A stretch of 64,000 nucleotides of DNA from Niebla homalea (taxonomy: Eukaryota > Ascomycota > Lecanoromycetes > Lecanorales > Ramalinaceae), in assembly GCA_019925105.1 (NCBI GenBank), contig JAHGAU010000008.1, forward strand, positions 558,001 to 622,000. Direction: 5' to 3'. This document shows positions 1 through 12,680 of this stretch, piece after piece. A program made the translations under genes and the position numbers. How positions within the stretch are numbered: the first letter of the stretch is position 1; each line of letters opens with the position of its first letter. Under the pieces are notes generated by a model, which was given only the letters and a program-made list of their open reading frames with translations, searched no databases and had not been told where the DNA came from.

Positions 1-3000
1 TTTTTAAGCTTTATAAATTTTTATTATCGTTTTATTTATAAGTATTTAAGGATAATTAAGCTTTTAATTAATTTACTTAAGGATAATAAGGAAAAAAAGA
101 AGGTTAATTTATTAAAATAAAATAATACGGTTAATATAGCGTTCCGCCGGTTTTATAAGATATTTACCAACGCGTTATTATTCCGTTATTTTAACTTAAA
201 ACGGGGGATATAAGTAAAAACCGATATATTTAACTTTATTATCGTAAATATCTTATTTTAATAATTTAAAAAAAGTTATTAACGCTTAATTATATATTAA
301 TCTAGAAAAATAACCCTTACTGAATAGAATTATCCAACGTACGATTAAGAGTTCTTTATTATTATTATAACGTTTAAGTAATAACGGTATTATTTAAAAA
401 AGAGCCTTAAAGTTATTTAAATATAAATAAATTATAATAACTTTTAAGGGTTTATAAAATAGCCGGTATTAAGCTTATATTAGGTTAAATAAGCCTTAAA
501 ACTTATTAATTATAACTTTAAAATATTTTATTATTAAAGTAAAATAAACCTTATTAATTTTTTATTGAAACGTTTAAATTATAAAGGAATTTTACCTTTT
601 AATATTAACTTATTATTTATTTTATAGAATAAGCTCGTACTTTAATCCGATAAGTTAGCGGAACGTTAATAAACGGTAATTATTAATTATTAATTATTAT
701 TTACTTTAAAAGGTATTTAAATTATTATCCCGTAAAAAAAGATTTAATAATTACTTAAAAAGCCTTATAAGGAATCCAGGTTAATTAAATTATTTATTAA
801 GGATTTATAGGTTAACGATACGTTTATATATAAGATTAAGGACGATAATATAACGTTAATATATTCTTATTAAAGTTATAATAATATTTAAAAACTCGAT
901 CTTAATAGCCTTATAACCTATAAAAATTATATATACGTCCCCCGGGATAAAGCGGTTAGAAAAAGGCTAATTAATAAGTATTATAATAACCCGTTAATAA
1001 GTTACTTTAAAGCTGAAAAGATTTATAAGTTCTTGGTCCGTAAATATCACTAAAATAACTTAAAGGCTTAAGTTAATAATTATATTAAAATATACGATAC
1101 TTATTAAAGGATTAAAATACTGCGTTATTACTTTTACGGCGAACTTATTTTACTCTTTTAATTAACTATATTTTAAAAAGAATTTAATATAAACTTTATT
1201 ACCGGCTTACCCGTAAGTAAAATTAAGGGTAATATTTATAATTTAATTTTAATAATTATAAATAAATATATAAAGATATATAAATATTTCTCCGTTATAA
1301 AATAAATTAATACCGTTACGTTAACGGACCTTTTCTTTAAAGAAATTATATTATAATATAATATGCCGGCTAAAATTATAATTAATTAAGGGTTTTTATT
1401 TATTAATAAATTCTAAGGTTTAATATATTATTACGTAAAGATAAAGCGTAAATTAAATATTATTTTTTATTTATAAACGGATAATTAAATAAAGCGTTAA
1501 AATTAAAGCCTTAAATAATATTTAAGGACTTTTACCAGCTTTAAATAAATAAATTAAATAAGGTTATTCCTTTTAACTAAATTTATTTATATAAACTCAG
1601 AATACTTAACTTTAGGCTATAGCCCCTTTATAACGATATATAATTATAATTTAAATATTTATTTTAAACTTAAAAATAAACTTATAAAAAAAAAATATTT
1701 ATAATAAAAGATAAAATTAAAATATTATATAAAATACGATTAATATTAACGGACCGATAACGCCGTATTATTAAATCGACTTAAAAAATATATAATAAGA
1801 AATATAAATTAAAGTTATATAACGTTAATAATTTAATAATATTAAATATTAAAAATCTTAAATTAAAGTAATTAAATAAAAAGCTTACGCCCCGATTTAT
1901 AAGACTTTTTAGAATTAATAATAAAATTAAAATATAAATATACCGTTTATTCCTTTTTATTATTTATTAAATTTATTTTATTATTTATATTTTTCTTTTA
2001 AAGCCTTATTATATTTACGTTAACGATTAAATAACGGAGGTTATAATATAAGTATTTAAATTAATTAATAATAAAAAGGAATAAGTAATTAAAGAAATTA
2101 TTAATAAGGTTAAAAGTAAAAAGGGCGTTTAATATTAAGTTAAATAAATTAATTAAGGCTTTAAATATAATTAATAAGTACTAAAAATAAACTTAAAGTA
2201 TTCTTAAGAATTACAAGAATAATACGATAAGATAATACGGAGTAAAAAGAAACGTAAATAAAATTATAACGTTATAACGGCGGAAATTATATATATAGTT
2301 AATAACTATATATATAATTAATACTATAGCTATTTAGTTTTTATACGTTATTTTTCCGTAAAATTATTAAAATTTAAACTTTAATTAATAACTTTACTTA
2401 TTACGGGTATTATATATACGGATAAATTAACGTTATAAAAATAATTATTTTTATTATAATATTATAATTAATAAAAGTGGCTTTAATAATAATTATAATA
2501 ATACCGAAAATAAAAAAATATAAACGTTAAATTATAAGCGTTTAATATACTATTAAGTTAAAAATATTAAGTAAATAAAATTATTAAAATAATAAAAGAT
2601 TGATAAATATATTTATTAAAATTATATTAATGCTTTAATAACTTTTATAATATTATCCGTTATATTACTTTTAATAATATATAGATTATAAATACTTAAT
2701 ATTTAACGTTATTAACTTTAAATATTTAACGTTAAATTCCAGTAATATTAACGTATAAAAATAAAAGAATAATCTATAATTCCGTATTAATATAGGCCCG
2801 CTTTTCCTATAAATAGGTTAATAAGGTTAAGGATAAGTATAAAAGTATCGTATTTTTTTTATCTTTTTTTTCCTTTTTTTTCCTATTTTCTTTTCCGCTT
2901 TAATTAAAGGCTTTTCTTTAATATTATTTATTAAAAAGGTTCTTTAACTCGATTTTAAAGTATTATTCTTAGAAGTTAAGGTTAACCCTTTTAACGGCGC

Positions 3001-4818
3001 TGTTAAAAAAGGTATAACCTCCTTTTCCTTTTCTTTAAATAGGTTAAAGCCCGTATCTCCCTCCTTTTTTTTATTTTTTAAATTACCGGATATTATAAGC
3101 TCGAAGTTTACTCTTTTTACCCCGGATATAAGGTCGGGAAATAAAGAATAGTTCCTTAACGGAATTAACTTTTATAAAAGGCCCAGACCCTTTATATTAA
3201 GCCGATCTAGTTATTAAACGTTAACGTTATCGTTTTATTATTAAATTATAATTTATTTATTTATTCTTTAAGTTAAATAATTTTTCTTTCCGCCGTTTTA
3301 ATATAAATAATAAGCGCCTTTTTTTTAATTTAAAGGACCGATATTTTCCTTTTAACTTTTAAAATAACTTAATAAAGTATATACTTTATTTAACCGGCGG
3401 TAATTAATATTTAATTAATATTTAATTAAAAAACTTTAAAATCCCGAAGGATTTTATTACGTTTTTATACGTATTAAGTTTACGTTTTAATAAACCACGT
3501 ACCGATTAAAGGATACTTACGTATTTATTAAATTACCCGGGATTATAGTTAATTTAAGAACTATATATATATTAAAATAATAACGATATAATAACGTTAA
3601 AATACTTACGGAGAAATAACGGGAAAAGTATTACTTACGGCGATACCGTAAGTAAAATAACGGGTTACGTACGTAACGTAGTTTACCCTATAAAAAGTAA
3701 ATAAAATAAAACGTTATTATATTTATTATTAATATTATATTTATATTTACGTTAATAATATATTAACGTAAATTATGCTATTTAAAATTGATTAATTTAT
3801 ATATAATATTAATAAATGAAATAAGCGGACTATTAACGTAAATAAAACGTTTACGTAATATTAACGTTACTTATTATAATAATAATATAGATAATAAGGG
3901 TATATAATTATATATATATTAACTTATAGATATTCGTATAAACCCTTAATATATTATACTTATAAAAACGATTAAGATTATTAAGGAAAAAAGAAAAGAA
4001 ATTTAAAATAGAATAAAGGTTTTATTATAATTATATGCCGTTTTTACGATAACGCATACTTTTATTATAGCGTAATAAATTAATAATAAAGCTTTAAATA
4101 ATTATTAATTAATATTATAGAAATTCTTTTCTTATTTACCTTTTCTTATTAAGTTTTATAAAAAAGTTTTTAATAAACTTTATAAATTACGTTAATTAAT
4201 CATTAATATAAAATACCTTTATTATATTATTATTGGATAAATATTATTATATTTATATATATATTTAAGGACTCTTTTCCTTTTATTTTTTTCCTATTAA
4301 GTTTAATAATAAATTTTTAATAAGCCTTATATTTAACCGGCTTTATATTAGCTTCTTAAATATATCTTTTTATGCCTTAAAGACCAACGTATAAAGGGGG
4401 AGATAATTATTAATAGTTAACGTTATCTCTACGCCGACGCTATAGTAATACGCTATACTGCTACGTTAAGGTAGGCCGTTAAACCTTGGCAAAGGGCTTT
4501 AATAAAGGGCCTTGGTAAAGGGCCTTGGCAAAGGGCTTTAATAAAGGGCCTTGGTAAAGGGCCTTAATAAAGGGCCTTAACAACGGCCTTAATATACGTT
4601 ATTTATGAGCCGTTGCTTAATAGGTATAAAGCGGGGTAATTATTACCTTTACCTTAAATAAAAGCTATACCTTAGTTTTTTCTAAGTTCCTTAAGAATTA
4701 ATCTTATTACCAATTTACTTATTAAAGTGGTACCCAAGTATCCAGACCGTAACGTCACGTTTTCTATACCTACCTTTACTAGTCCCGCCGGCGTGCCGCC
4801 AGCGGAGTCAGTCTAACA
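1..4818 (+). mobile_element. Gypsy-B1: 3' portion of a RIP-mutated Ty3/gypsy retrotransposon
   Basis: The copy enters from the left edge, so its 5' LTR, gag and most of RT are outside the window. Read on the plus strand through many stops, base 1 begins at the end of reverse transcriptase (a motif like NFYRRFI), followed by RNase H to about 450 and integrase at about 1000-1640 (zinc-finger-like segment, then INFITGLP and a DRG..F-like core). About 1.2 kb of unassigned sequence precedes a polypurine tract (AAAGGGGGAGA, near 4394-4404) and the 3' LTR at 4408-4818. Nearly every CpA/TpG is mutated to TpA, so it is inactive. It is an inverted relative of the copy at 4819-12407 and abuts that copy's internal sequence directly, which is best explained by insertion into it. 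GGGGG after the LTR may be half of the target duplication. Confidence 0.88.
4408..4818 (+). repeat. 3' LTR of Gypsy-B1 with expanded internal repeats
   Basis: A 411-base LTR running from TATTAATAG (RIP form of TGTTAGCAG) to GTCTAACA. It matches the LTR at 12063-12407 in inverted orientation. It is about 66 bases longer because a unit like AAAGGGCCTTGGC is tandemly repeated at about 4485-4590. It is preceded by a polypurine tract, which identifies it as a 3' LTR. It keeps more C and G than its surroundings. Confidence 0.85.
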
Positions 4819-6343
4819 GGGGGTCCGGGCCTTTTATAAAAGTTAACTCCGTTAAGGAGTTATTCCTTATTTCCCGACTTTATGTCCGGGGTAAAGAAAG
4901 TAAACCTTAAGTTTATAATATTTAACAACCTAGAAAATAAAGAAAAAAAGGGAAATATAAGCTTTAACCTATTTAAAAAAGAGGAAGAAAAAGTTATATT
5001 TTCCTTAACGGCGCCGTTAAAAAAGTTGGTTTTAACTTTTAAGAATAATACCTTAAAATTAAATTAAAGAGTTTTTCTAATAAATAATATTAAGGAAAAG
5101 CTTTTAATTAAGGTAAAAAAGAAAACGGAGAAAAAAAAAATAAAGAAAATATAATACCTTTATATTTATTCTTAACCTTATTAACCTATTTATAAAAGGA
5201 ATAAGCCCGCGTTAACGCGGAATTATAAATTATTCTTTTATTTTTATATATTAATATTATTAAAGTTTAACGTTAAGTATTTAAAATTAATAACGTTAAA
5301 TATTAAGCGTTTATAATTTATATATTATTAAAAATAATATAACGGATAATATTATAAAAGCTACCGGAATATTAATATAACCTTAATAAATATATTTATC
5401 GATTTCTTATTATTTTAATAATTTTATTTATTTAATATTTTTAATTTAATAATATATTAAACGCTTATAATTTAACGTTTATGCTTTTTTATTTTTAATA
5501 TTATTATAATTATTATTAAAGTTATTTTTATTAATTATAATATTATAATAAAAATAATTTTTTCCGTAACGCCGGTTTATCCGTATATATAATATCCGTA
5601 ATAAGTAAAGTTATTAATTAAAGTTTAAACTCTAATAATCTTATAGAAAAATAACGTATAAAAATTAAATAATTATAGTATTAATTATATATATAGTTAT
5701 TAATTATATATATAACCTCCGCCGTTATAATATTATAACCTTATTTACGTTTTTTTTTATTCCGTATTATTTTATTATATTATTTTTATAATTCCTAAGC
5801 ATACTTTAAGTCCGTTTCCGGTACTTATTAATTATATTTAAGGTTTTAATTAATTTATTTAATTTAATATTAAATGCTTTTTTTATTTTTAACTTTATTA
5901 ATGATTTCTTTAATTACTTATTCCTTTTTATTATTAATTAATTTAAATATTTATATTATAGCCTTTACCGTTTAATCGCCGGCGTAAATATAATAAGGCT
6001 TTAAAAAAATATAAATAATAGAATAAATTTAATAAATAATAAAGAGGAATAAGCGGTACGTTTATATTCTAATTTTATTATTAATTCTAAAGGGTCTTAT
6101 AAATTAAAACGTAAGCTTTTTATTTAATTATTTTAACTTAAGGTTTTTAATATTTAATATTATTAAATTATTAATATTATATGATTTTAACTTATATTTG
6201 TTATTATACGTTTTTTAAGTTAATTTAATAATATAACGTTATCGGTCCGTTAATATTAATCGTATTTTATATAATATTTTAATCTTATTTTTTATTATAA
6301 ATATCTTTTTTTTATAACCTTATTTTTAAATTTAAAATAAATA

Positions 6344-6505
6344 TGTTATGTGCAATGTACGCATGCCAAGAGCTTGTCGGGCACTAGCACCAAAAGGGTA
6401 TAGTAGCTTGGCGCGTACACTTATATTGCGTACCTTTATAGCTAGGTAGACACTTATTATATATATTATATTTACATTTTACCTTAGTACTCTTAGTACC
6501 TAATA
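6344..6505 (+). repeat. Left LTR of TRIM1
   Basis: 162 bases, same length as the right copy at 7669-7830, with differences almost all C to T or G to A. It ends TAATA where the partner ends TGACA. Confidence 0.87.
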
Positions 6506-6710
6506 AATGGTAGTAATAGCTTTAGTTATTTAAGCCTTTAATATAGATGTTATATAACCTTTAGCACTTTATTATCAGCGGTAATTACGTTATAGCTTAT
6601 CCACCTAATATTTTATTAAGCGGAGTCTTTCATTAAACGTCTTACCGTTATACCTTTATTATTAACTATATTAGCAGCTTTAATTAGCTCGATTATATTA
6701 TCCTTATTTT

Positions 6711-6992
6711 CAATATTATTATATTTATTAGCTCTTAAATCGATTAAATTATTAACGTTAATAATTTAAACCTTACCTATAAGATCCAGGGCTTTATCTA
6801 TTTTATTAATAAGCTTACCAGCTAGTTACTTTTTACTTAAATCCTATTCTCGATATTATTATATTTATTAACTCTTAAATCGATTAAATTATTAACGTTA
6901 ATAGCTTAAACCTTACCTATAAAATCCAAGGCTTTATTTACTTTATTAATAAGCTTATTAGTTAATTATTTTTTATTTAAATCCTACTTTAT
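6711..6992. repeat. Tandem duplication inside TRIM1, period about 141
   Basis: Two adjacent copies both contain ATATTATTATATTTATTA, then CTTAAATCGATTAAATTATT, then CCTTACCTATAA. The second unit starts at about 6852. The copies differ mainly by transitions. Confidence 0.75.
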
Positions 6993-7668
6993 TATTTATA
7001 ACTTCTTTATAAGATTTATATTTTTTAAATCTCTTATTAAATTATTATCCATTAAAGTATTATTATTACGGGTCTTACTTATTATAATACTTAAAAACCT
7101 TTACCGTAAATTTATTCTATTATTAATATCTTAAAAGTTATTAAATAAGAAAGAGCCTTTAATTAAATTACTTATAATTATTATAAATAAACTTCGAAGT
7201 ATTATTTAAGTTAATAATAAGAAGATTTATAAGGCTATAATAAAAGCCATAAAAAAAGCTTAAGAGCTTAGAATATAAATAAATATACCTTTAATAAAGG
7301 TATATATAAATTAATTAAATAATAATTAAAGCCTTATTATACTTATAAAAATTACCCGTAAATAAGACTTAATTCGGTTAAATTATGGAGATTACGGATT
7401 TAAGCGATTTAACTTTTATAAAATACTTAAATCTACGATTATTTCCCGGGTAAGATTATAATAATTACCCGGCTTATAATTTTTCAATTTTTTAACTTTC
7501 CCTTAATACTAGGCTTTAATGTTTAATTATTATTATTTCTTTTTACTTTTTTAATATACTTGGTATAAAATATATTTAATCCCCGGCCCCGGAGCCGCTT
7601 TTTATAATAAAGACTTCTACCTTACCGTCGTAATAAAGGCGTTACGGTTTTTCTTTTTATGGTATATT

Positions 7669-7830
7669 TGTTATGTGCAATATATATATACCAAGAGCTT
7701 ATTGGGCATTAACACTAAAAGGGTATAGTAGCTTGGCGCGCACACTTATATTGCGCACCTTCATAGCTAGGTAAACACTCATCATACATATTACACCCAC
7801 ATTTTACCTCAGTACTCTCAGTACCTGACA
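7669..7830 (+). repeat. Right LTR of TRIM1
   Basis: 162 bases starting TGTTATGTGCAA and ending CCTGACA, followed directly by the target duplication AAATA. It is the better-preserved copy and gives the family's probable original ends, TG..CA. Confidence 0.87.
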
Positions 7831-10800
7831 AAATATTTAGATTATAATTATATATCGCTATAAAAAGGCTATAGCCTAAAGTTAAGTATTCTGAATTTAT
7901 ATAAGTAAATTTAATTAAAAAAAATAACTTTATTTAATTTATTTATTTAAAGTTAATGAAAATCCTTAAATGTTATTTAAGGCCTTAATTTTAACGCTTT
8001 ATTTAATTATCCATTTACGGGTAAAAAGTAATATTTAATTTACGCTTTATCTTTACGTAATAATATATTAAATCTTAGAATTTATTAATAAATAAAGATT
8101 TTTAATTAATTACGATTTTAATTAATATATTATATTATAATATAATTTCTTTAAAGAAGAGGTTTATTAATATAATAATATTAATTTATTTTATAATAAA
8201 GAAGTATCTATATATCTTTATATATTTATTTACGATTATTAAAATCGAATTATAAACGTTACCTTTAATTTTATTTACGGGTAAACCGGTAATAAAGTTT
8301 ATATTAAGTTCTTTTTAAGGTATAACTAGTTAAAGGAATAAAATAAGTTCGCTATAAAAATAATAATATAATACCTTAATCCTTTAATAAGTATCGTACG
8401 TTTTAATATAATTATTAACTTAAGTTTTTAAGTTATCTTAATAATATTTATAGGTTAAAAGCTTATAAGTCTTTTTAACTTTAAAGTGGCCCGTTAACGG
8501 GTTATTATAATATCTATTAATCAGTTTTTCTTTAACTGCTTTATCCCAAGGGATATATATACGGTTTTTTTTAAATTATAAGGCTATTAAGATCGAATTT
8601 CTAAGTATTATTATAACCTTAATAAGAATACGTTAATATTACGTTATTATCCTTAATTTTATATATAAATATATTATTAACTTATAAATCCTTAATAAGT
8701 AATTTAATCGGTTTAAATTTCTTATAAGGCTTTTTAAGTAATTATTAAGTTTTTTTTTACGGGATAATAATCTAAATATCTCTTAAAGTAAATAATAATT
8801 AATAATTAATAACCGCCGTTTATCGGCGTTTTGCCGATTTATCGGATTAAAATATAAGCCTGTTTTATAAAATAAATAATAAAATAATATTAAAAAATAA
8901 GACTCCTTTATAATTTAAACGTTTTAATAAAGGATTAATAAGGTTTACTTTACCTTAACGATAAAATATATTAAAATTATAATTAATAAGTTTTAAGGTT
9001 TACCTAATTTAACGTAAGCTTAACGTTAATTATTTTATAAACCCCTCAAAATTATTATAATTTATCTATATTTAAATAACTTTAAAGCTCTTTTTTGAGT
9101 AATATTATTATTATTTAAATGTTATAATAATAATAAAAAGCTTTTAATTATACGTTTTATAATTTTATTTAATAAAGGTTATTTTTCTGGATTAATACAT
9201 AATTAAGTATTAATAACCCTTTTTAAATTATTAAAATAAAATACTTATAATAATAAAGTTAAATATATCGGTCTTTATTTATACTTTCTGTTTTAAGTTA
9301 AAATAATAAAATAATAACGCGTTAATAAATATTTTACGGAGTTAGTAAAACGCCGTATTTACCGTATTATTTTACTTTAACGGGTTAGTTTTTTCCCTTC
9401 CTTATTACCCTTAAATAAATTAATTAAAAACTTAATTATCCTTAAATATTTATAAATAAAATAACGATAAAAATTTATAAAGCTTAAAAAAACTTATACT
9501 TCCCAGTAAATTTTTAAGGTAAGTTAATCCTTAATAGTTTAAATATACTTTTAATTTATTTAAATTTTTTTAATGGAAATAATAAACTTTAAGAACTTTA
9601 TTTAAGTAATATTAAATTGATATTTCTTAAGGTTAATATAAAGTTAAAATTAATAAAGTTGCTTAAAGACTTATTAAATATAACGTTAATAATCCGCCGG
9701 ATTCTTATTAAATATTAAAATATTATTTAAGTAAATTATATAAGTTATATTAATAAAATTAATAAGGGTATAATTAATATAAGCTTAAGAAATTATTAAA
9801 ATATTAATTAACTTAAATAATATAATAAAATACTTAAAGTGACCGTAACGTATACGGAACGTTATTTTTTATTTATCGCCGGACTTAATCCGTAAATAAT
9901 AATAAATATCCTTAAGGTTTAACTTAATAAACCGTTTAAAGTTATTTAATTAATTAAAAGTCTCAATAATTAAAGGTAATAAATATTAATTTTTAATTAT
10001 AACTATATTTAATTTACGATAATTAATATAAAAATAAAGGCCGCCGTCCTTCTTAAATATAAAAAGGATTAAGGCGTTTATAGGTAACGTTAAGTAATAA
10101 ATTTAACCCTAGGCTATAATATCCTTTAAATACTGCCGGAACTCCGCTAGCTTTATTTAAGATAAATTATATAAGGGATTATATAATAACTCTTTATTAT
10201 TTAAGTTAATAATATAGTTTTTTATTTTAATTTAAATAAAGTATTAATTATATTATTAAAAAAATATTTATATATTTACTTAACTCCCTTAAAACGCTCC
10301 AATTAATAGAGTCTTTTATTATATTTATACGCGTTAAATTACTTTAAAAGATTTATAATATTTTTAAATATTTTATTATTACGCTTACGTAAATAATTAT
10401 AAAAACCTTATTAATTTCCGTTAAACTTTAATTAAAATTATAAACGTTATTAATTTATAATTTATAGGAATTAACCTTAAAACGTTATTTATCCGCCGCC
10501 GGATTAATCGTTATCTATAAAGTACGTAAGGTTAATAAATTAAGGATTACGTTTAAACCTTTTTAATTAATAGTATAAAAAAATATCTTATATTGCTTTT
10601 ATTATTTTTAATTATTAACCAGATAATATTATAATTAATAAATATTATAATAAAAAATTTATTTATTATTAAGAAAAGCTATTTATAATAAATTAACGGG
10701 GGTTAATTATAAATTTTATTAAATTATATATATTTATAAAATTAAATATACTTAAACTTTAATATTAATTAATATATTTAATAATTAAGGATTATCCTAA

Positions 10801-12062
10801 AAATTTATTTAACCCTTAATAATAAAAGCCGGGTATACCTTTAGTTATCTTTTTATTAACTTTAACCTTAAGGTACCGCCGGAACTTTATCGTTTTTTAA
10901 CGTATTATTTTTTTTATAGGATTTTACGCTTATTCTTAAAATCTTATTTTATAAAACGGTAAAGTAATCGGATATATAATAGCCCTTTTTATAATATATA
11001 TAATATTCAACGTTCTTATTTACTTTAAAGGTAACTTTAAAGTTTTTAAGTATAACTTTACGCTTTTAATTATAAGAATTAATTTTAATAAAGATATACG
11101 TTAACTTTAAGCCGTCGGAATCAGGTTTAAATACCCTATTTTTAAAAGATTTACCCTTATTAACTTTTTAATTATTATTAATAATATATTTTAAATTATT
11201 CTTTTATATAATTATTACCGTTATAATATTATTTTAAGTTTTTAATACCTTATTAATTATAAGGATTTTAATTTAAATTTTAATAAAAGCTTTATAAAGA
11301 ATATATAAATATAAAATTTATTTAATAATAATAATAAGTTTTTTTTTATAATTTTTAAAGTATTATAAAATTATATTATTTTTTAATTAAAATATTATTT
11401 AATATCCTTAAACCGCTTATAATAAATAAGTTAATAGTTTTTTAAATTAATTATTAAATTTAAAAGTTTATTTTTAAGCTCTTAATAATTTATTTTATTA
11501 ATTTCTTTATCCGGTAAGTTAAAGATTTTATAAAAAAATAAACCTTAAATAAAAAACTACCTTTTTTCTCTTAATAAATAAGTACTTAAAATAAAATATA
11601 AATTATTTCTTTAAGTTAATAAATTACGTTTAATATTTACCCTTAAATTTATTTTAATATAATTTAAGTTTTTCCGGATAAAAAAATTTATCTTTATAGG
11701 GTAAAATAAAATTTATTAATAATACGTTATTAATATAAAGCTTAATAATAAGGTTAATACGGGGGAAAGTTTTAAAGCGTAAACCTTTATATTATACGTT
11801 AATATAATTAAATATATACTTTTAATAAATATAATTCTTAATTTTAAATTAATTAACTTTAAACTATAGTTTTAAAAATTAAGCTTATTAAGCCGTAATA
11901 TTATAATAATATTCCGCCGCTTTAATTTACTTAATTATAATAAAAAGGTTTTTAATTAAAAAGTAAATATCGCCTTTTTATTTTAAAGTTTATTAAGTTA
12001 ATTAAGTATCTATTATAACGGTAATATTAAGCCTTTTCCTTAATAAAGAAGAAGAATTAAAA

Positions 12063-12407
12063 TATTAAATTAATTCCATTAATAGTACGCCGGCGGGATT
12101 AATAAAAATAAATATAAAAAAGTAACGTTATAATTTAAATATTTAAGTATTACTTTAATAAGTAAATTAATAATAAGATTAATTCTTAAAGAACTTAAAA
12201 AGAATTAAGGCTTAACCTTTACTTAAAGTAAAGGTAATAATTACCCCGCTTTACGTTTATTAAGTTACGGCTTATGAATAACGTATATTAAGGCCGTTAT
12301 TAAGGCTTTTTGCCAAGGCCCTTTACCAAGGCCTAACGGCCTACCTTAACGCAGCAATATAGCGTACCATTATGGCGCCGGCGCAGAGATGGCGCTAGCT
12401 GCTAATA
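12063..12407 (-). repeat. 5' LTR of Gypsy-B2
   Basis: A 345-base LTR. On the plus strand it runs from TATTAAATTAATTCC (RIP form of TGTTAGACTGACTCC) to GCTAATA (RIP form of GCTAACA). It matches the LTR at 4408-4818 as an inverted copy, lacking the extra tandem units. It ends inside the 5' LTR of element X, whose remaining 42 bases follow at 12408-12449. Confidence 0.82.
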
Positions 12408-12464
12408 TACTCCACCCTCAATACCTGTACTTCGTCTTTTTCCCTGATAAATAATAGTAATAGC
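12408..12464 (+). mobile_element. Element X, left remnant (end of 5' LTR plus primer-binding region)
   Basis: Bases 12408-12449 match the last about 40 bases of the LTR at 26383-26546 (CTCAATACCTG, then CTTCGTCTTTTTCCCTGA). Bases 12450-12464 (AATAATAGTAATAGC) correspond to the primer-binding-like stretch that follows the left LTR of TRIM1. Gypsy-B2 truncates X on the left, and Gypsy-A1 splits it on the right after ATAGC. The rest continues at 25483. Confidence 0.75.
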
Positions 12465-12680
12465 TGTCAGGGTTCAGGGGTGTTGGTAACTCAGGAGTAG
12501 GCCCTACCGGGCCTATCCCGGGCCAAGCCCGGGATTAATCCGGCACCCAGGAGTGTCACCGACTGGGTATATTAAGGCCTTCAGCCCTTTTACTCCTATA
12601 CCTTTATACTTTAATATTTTTAATTATATGTAATATATTCTTTACCTTTTAATTACCTTAAAGGGGCTTATACTTTAATA
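12465..12680 (+). repeat. 5' LTR of Gypsy-A1
   Basis: 216 bases from TGTCAGGGTTCAGGGG to TACTTTAATA. The first about 100 bases are almost unmutated, while the end is heavily RIP-mutated. It is exactly the same length as the 3' copy. Confidence 0.92.

Larger units (their letters stand above)
6344..7830 (+). mobile_element. TRIM1: short non-autonomous LTR element
   Basis: This is a 1487-base element with two 162-base LTRs (6344-6505 and 7669-7830), both starting TGTTATGTGCAAT and ending in TACCTGACA or its RIP form. The 5-base target duplication AAATA is intact on both sides (6339-6343 and 7831-7835), so the limits are exact. A primer-binding-like TGGTAGTAATAGC follows the left LTR at about 6508. 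The 1163-base interior shows no recognisable gag or pol and carries a tandem duplication of about 141 bases (about 6711-6992). It interrupts Gypsy-B2 near the integrase end. The right LTR is less mutated than the left. The name TRIM1 is mine, from the size class. A related element (X) occurs at 25483-26546. Confidence 0.87.
4819..12407 (-). mobile_element. Gypsy-B2: RIP-mutated Ty3/gypsy retrotransposon, 3' end cut by B1, carrying TRIM1
   Basis: Read on the minus strand: 5' LTR 12407-12063, gag-like region to about 10.9 kb with a degenerate zinc-knuckle stretch, reverse transcriptase at about 10190-9500 (GGLYFYINYRKLN at about 10045-10005), RNase H to about 9000, and integrase at about 8480-7850. 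The interval 6344-7830 is a later insertion (TRIM1). Bases 4819 to 9490 without TRIM1 align in inverted orientation with bases 1 to about 3197 of B1. The last 1.2 kb and the 3' LTR are absent here and should lie on the far side of B1, outside the window. Stops occur throughout. An antisense 61-codon frame at 4882-5067 stays open and is described as a finding. Confidence 0.85.

Noticed and set aside
3197..3240. Start of an inverted Gypsy-B LTR at the end of B1's pol region
   Set aside because: A loose match to the LTR start fades after about 35 bases, and the true 3' LTR with its polypurine tract is at 4408-4818.
4371..4407. A longer LTR starting at 4371, matching the end of element X's LTR
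   Set aside because: The apparent match needed gaps. The start at 4408 aligns cleanly and has a polypurine tract directly before it.
4882..5067. Plus-strand 61-codon frame as a host gene
   Set aside because: It lies inside the 3' part of Gypsy-B2 and has a counterpart in Gypsy-B1; it belongs to the element, not the host.
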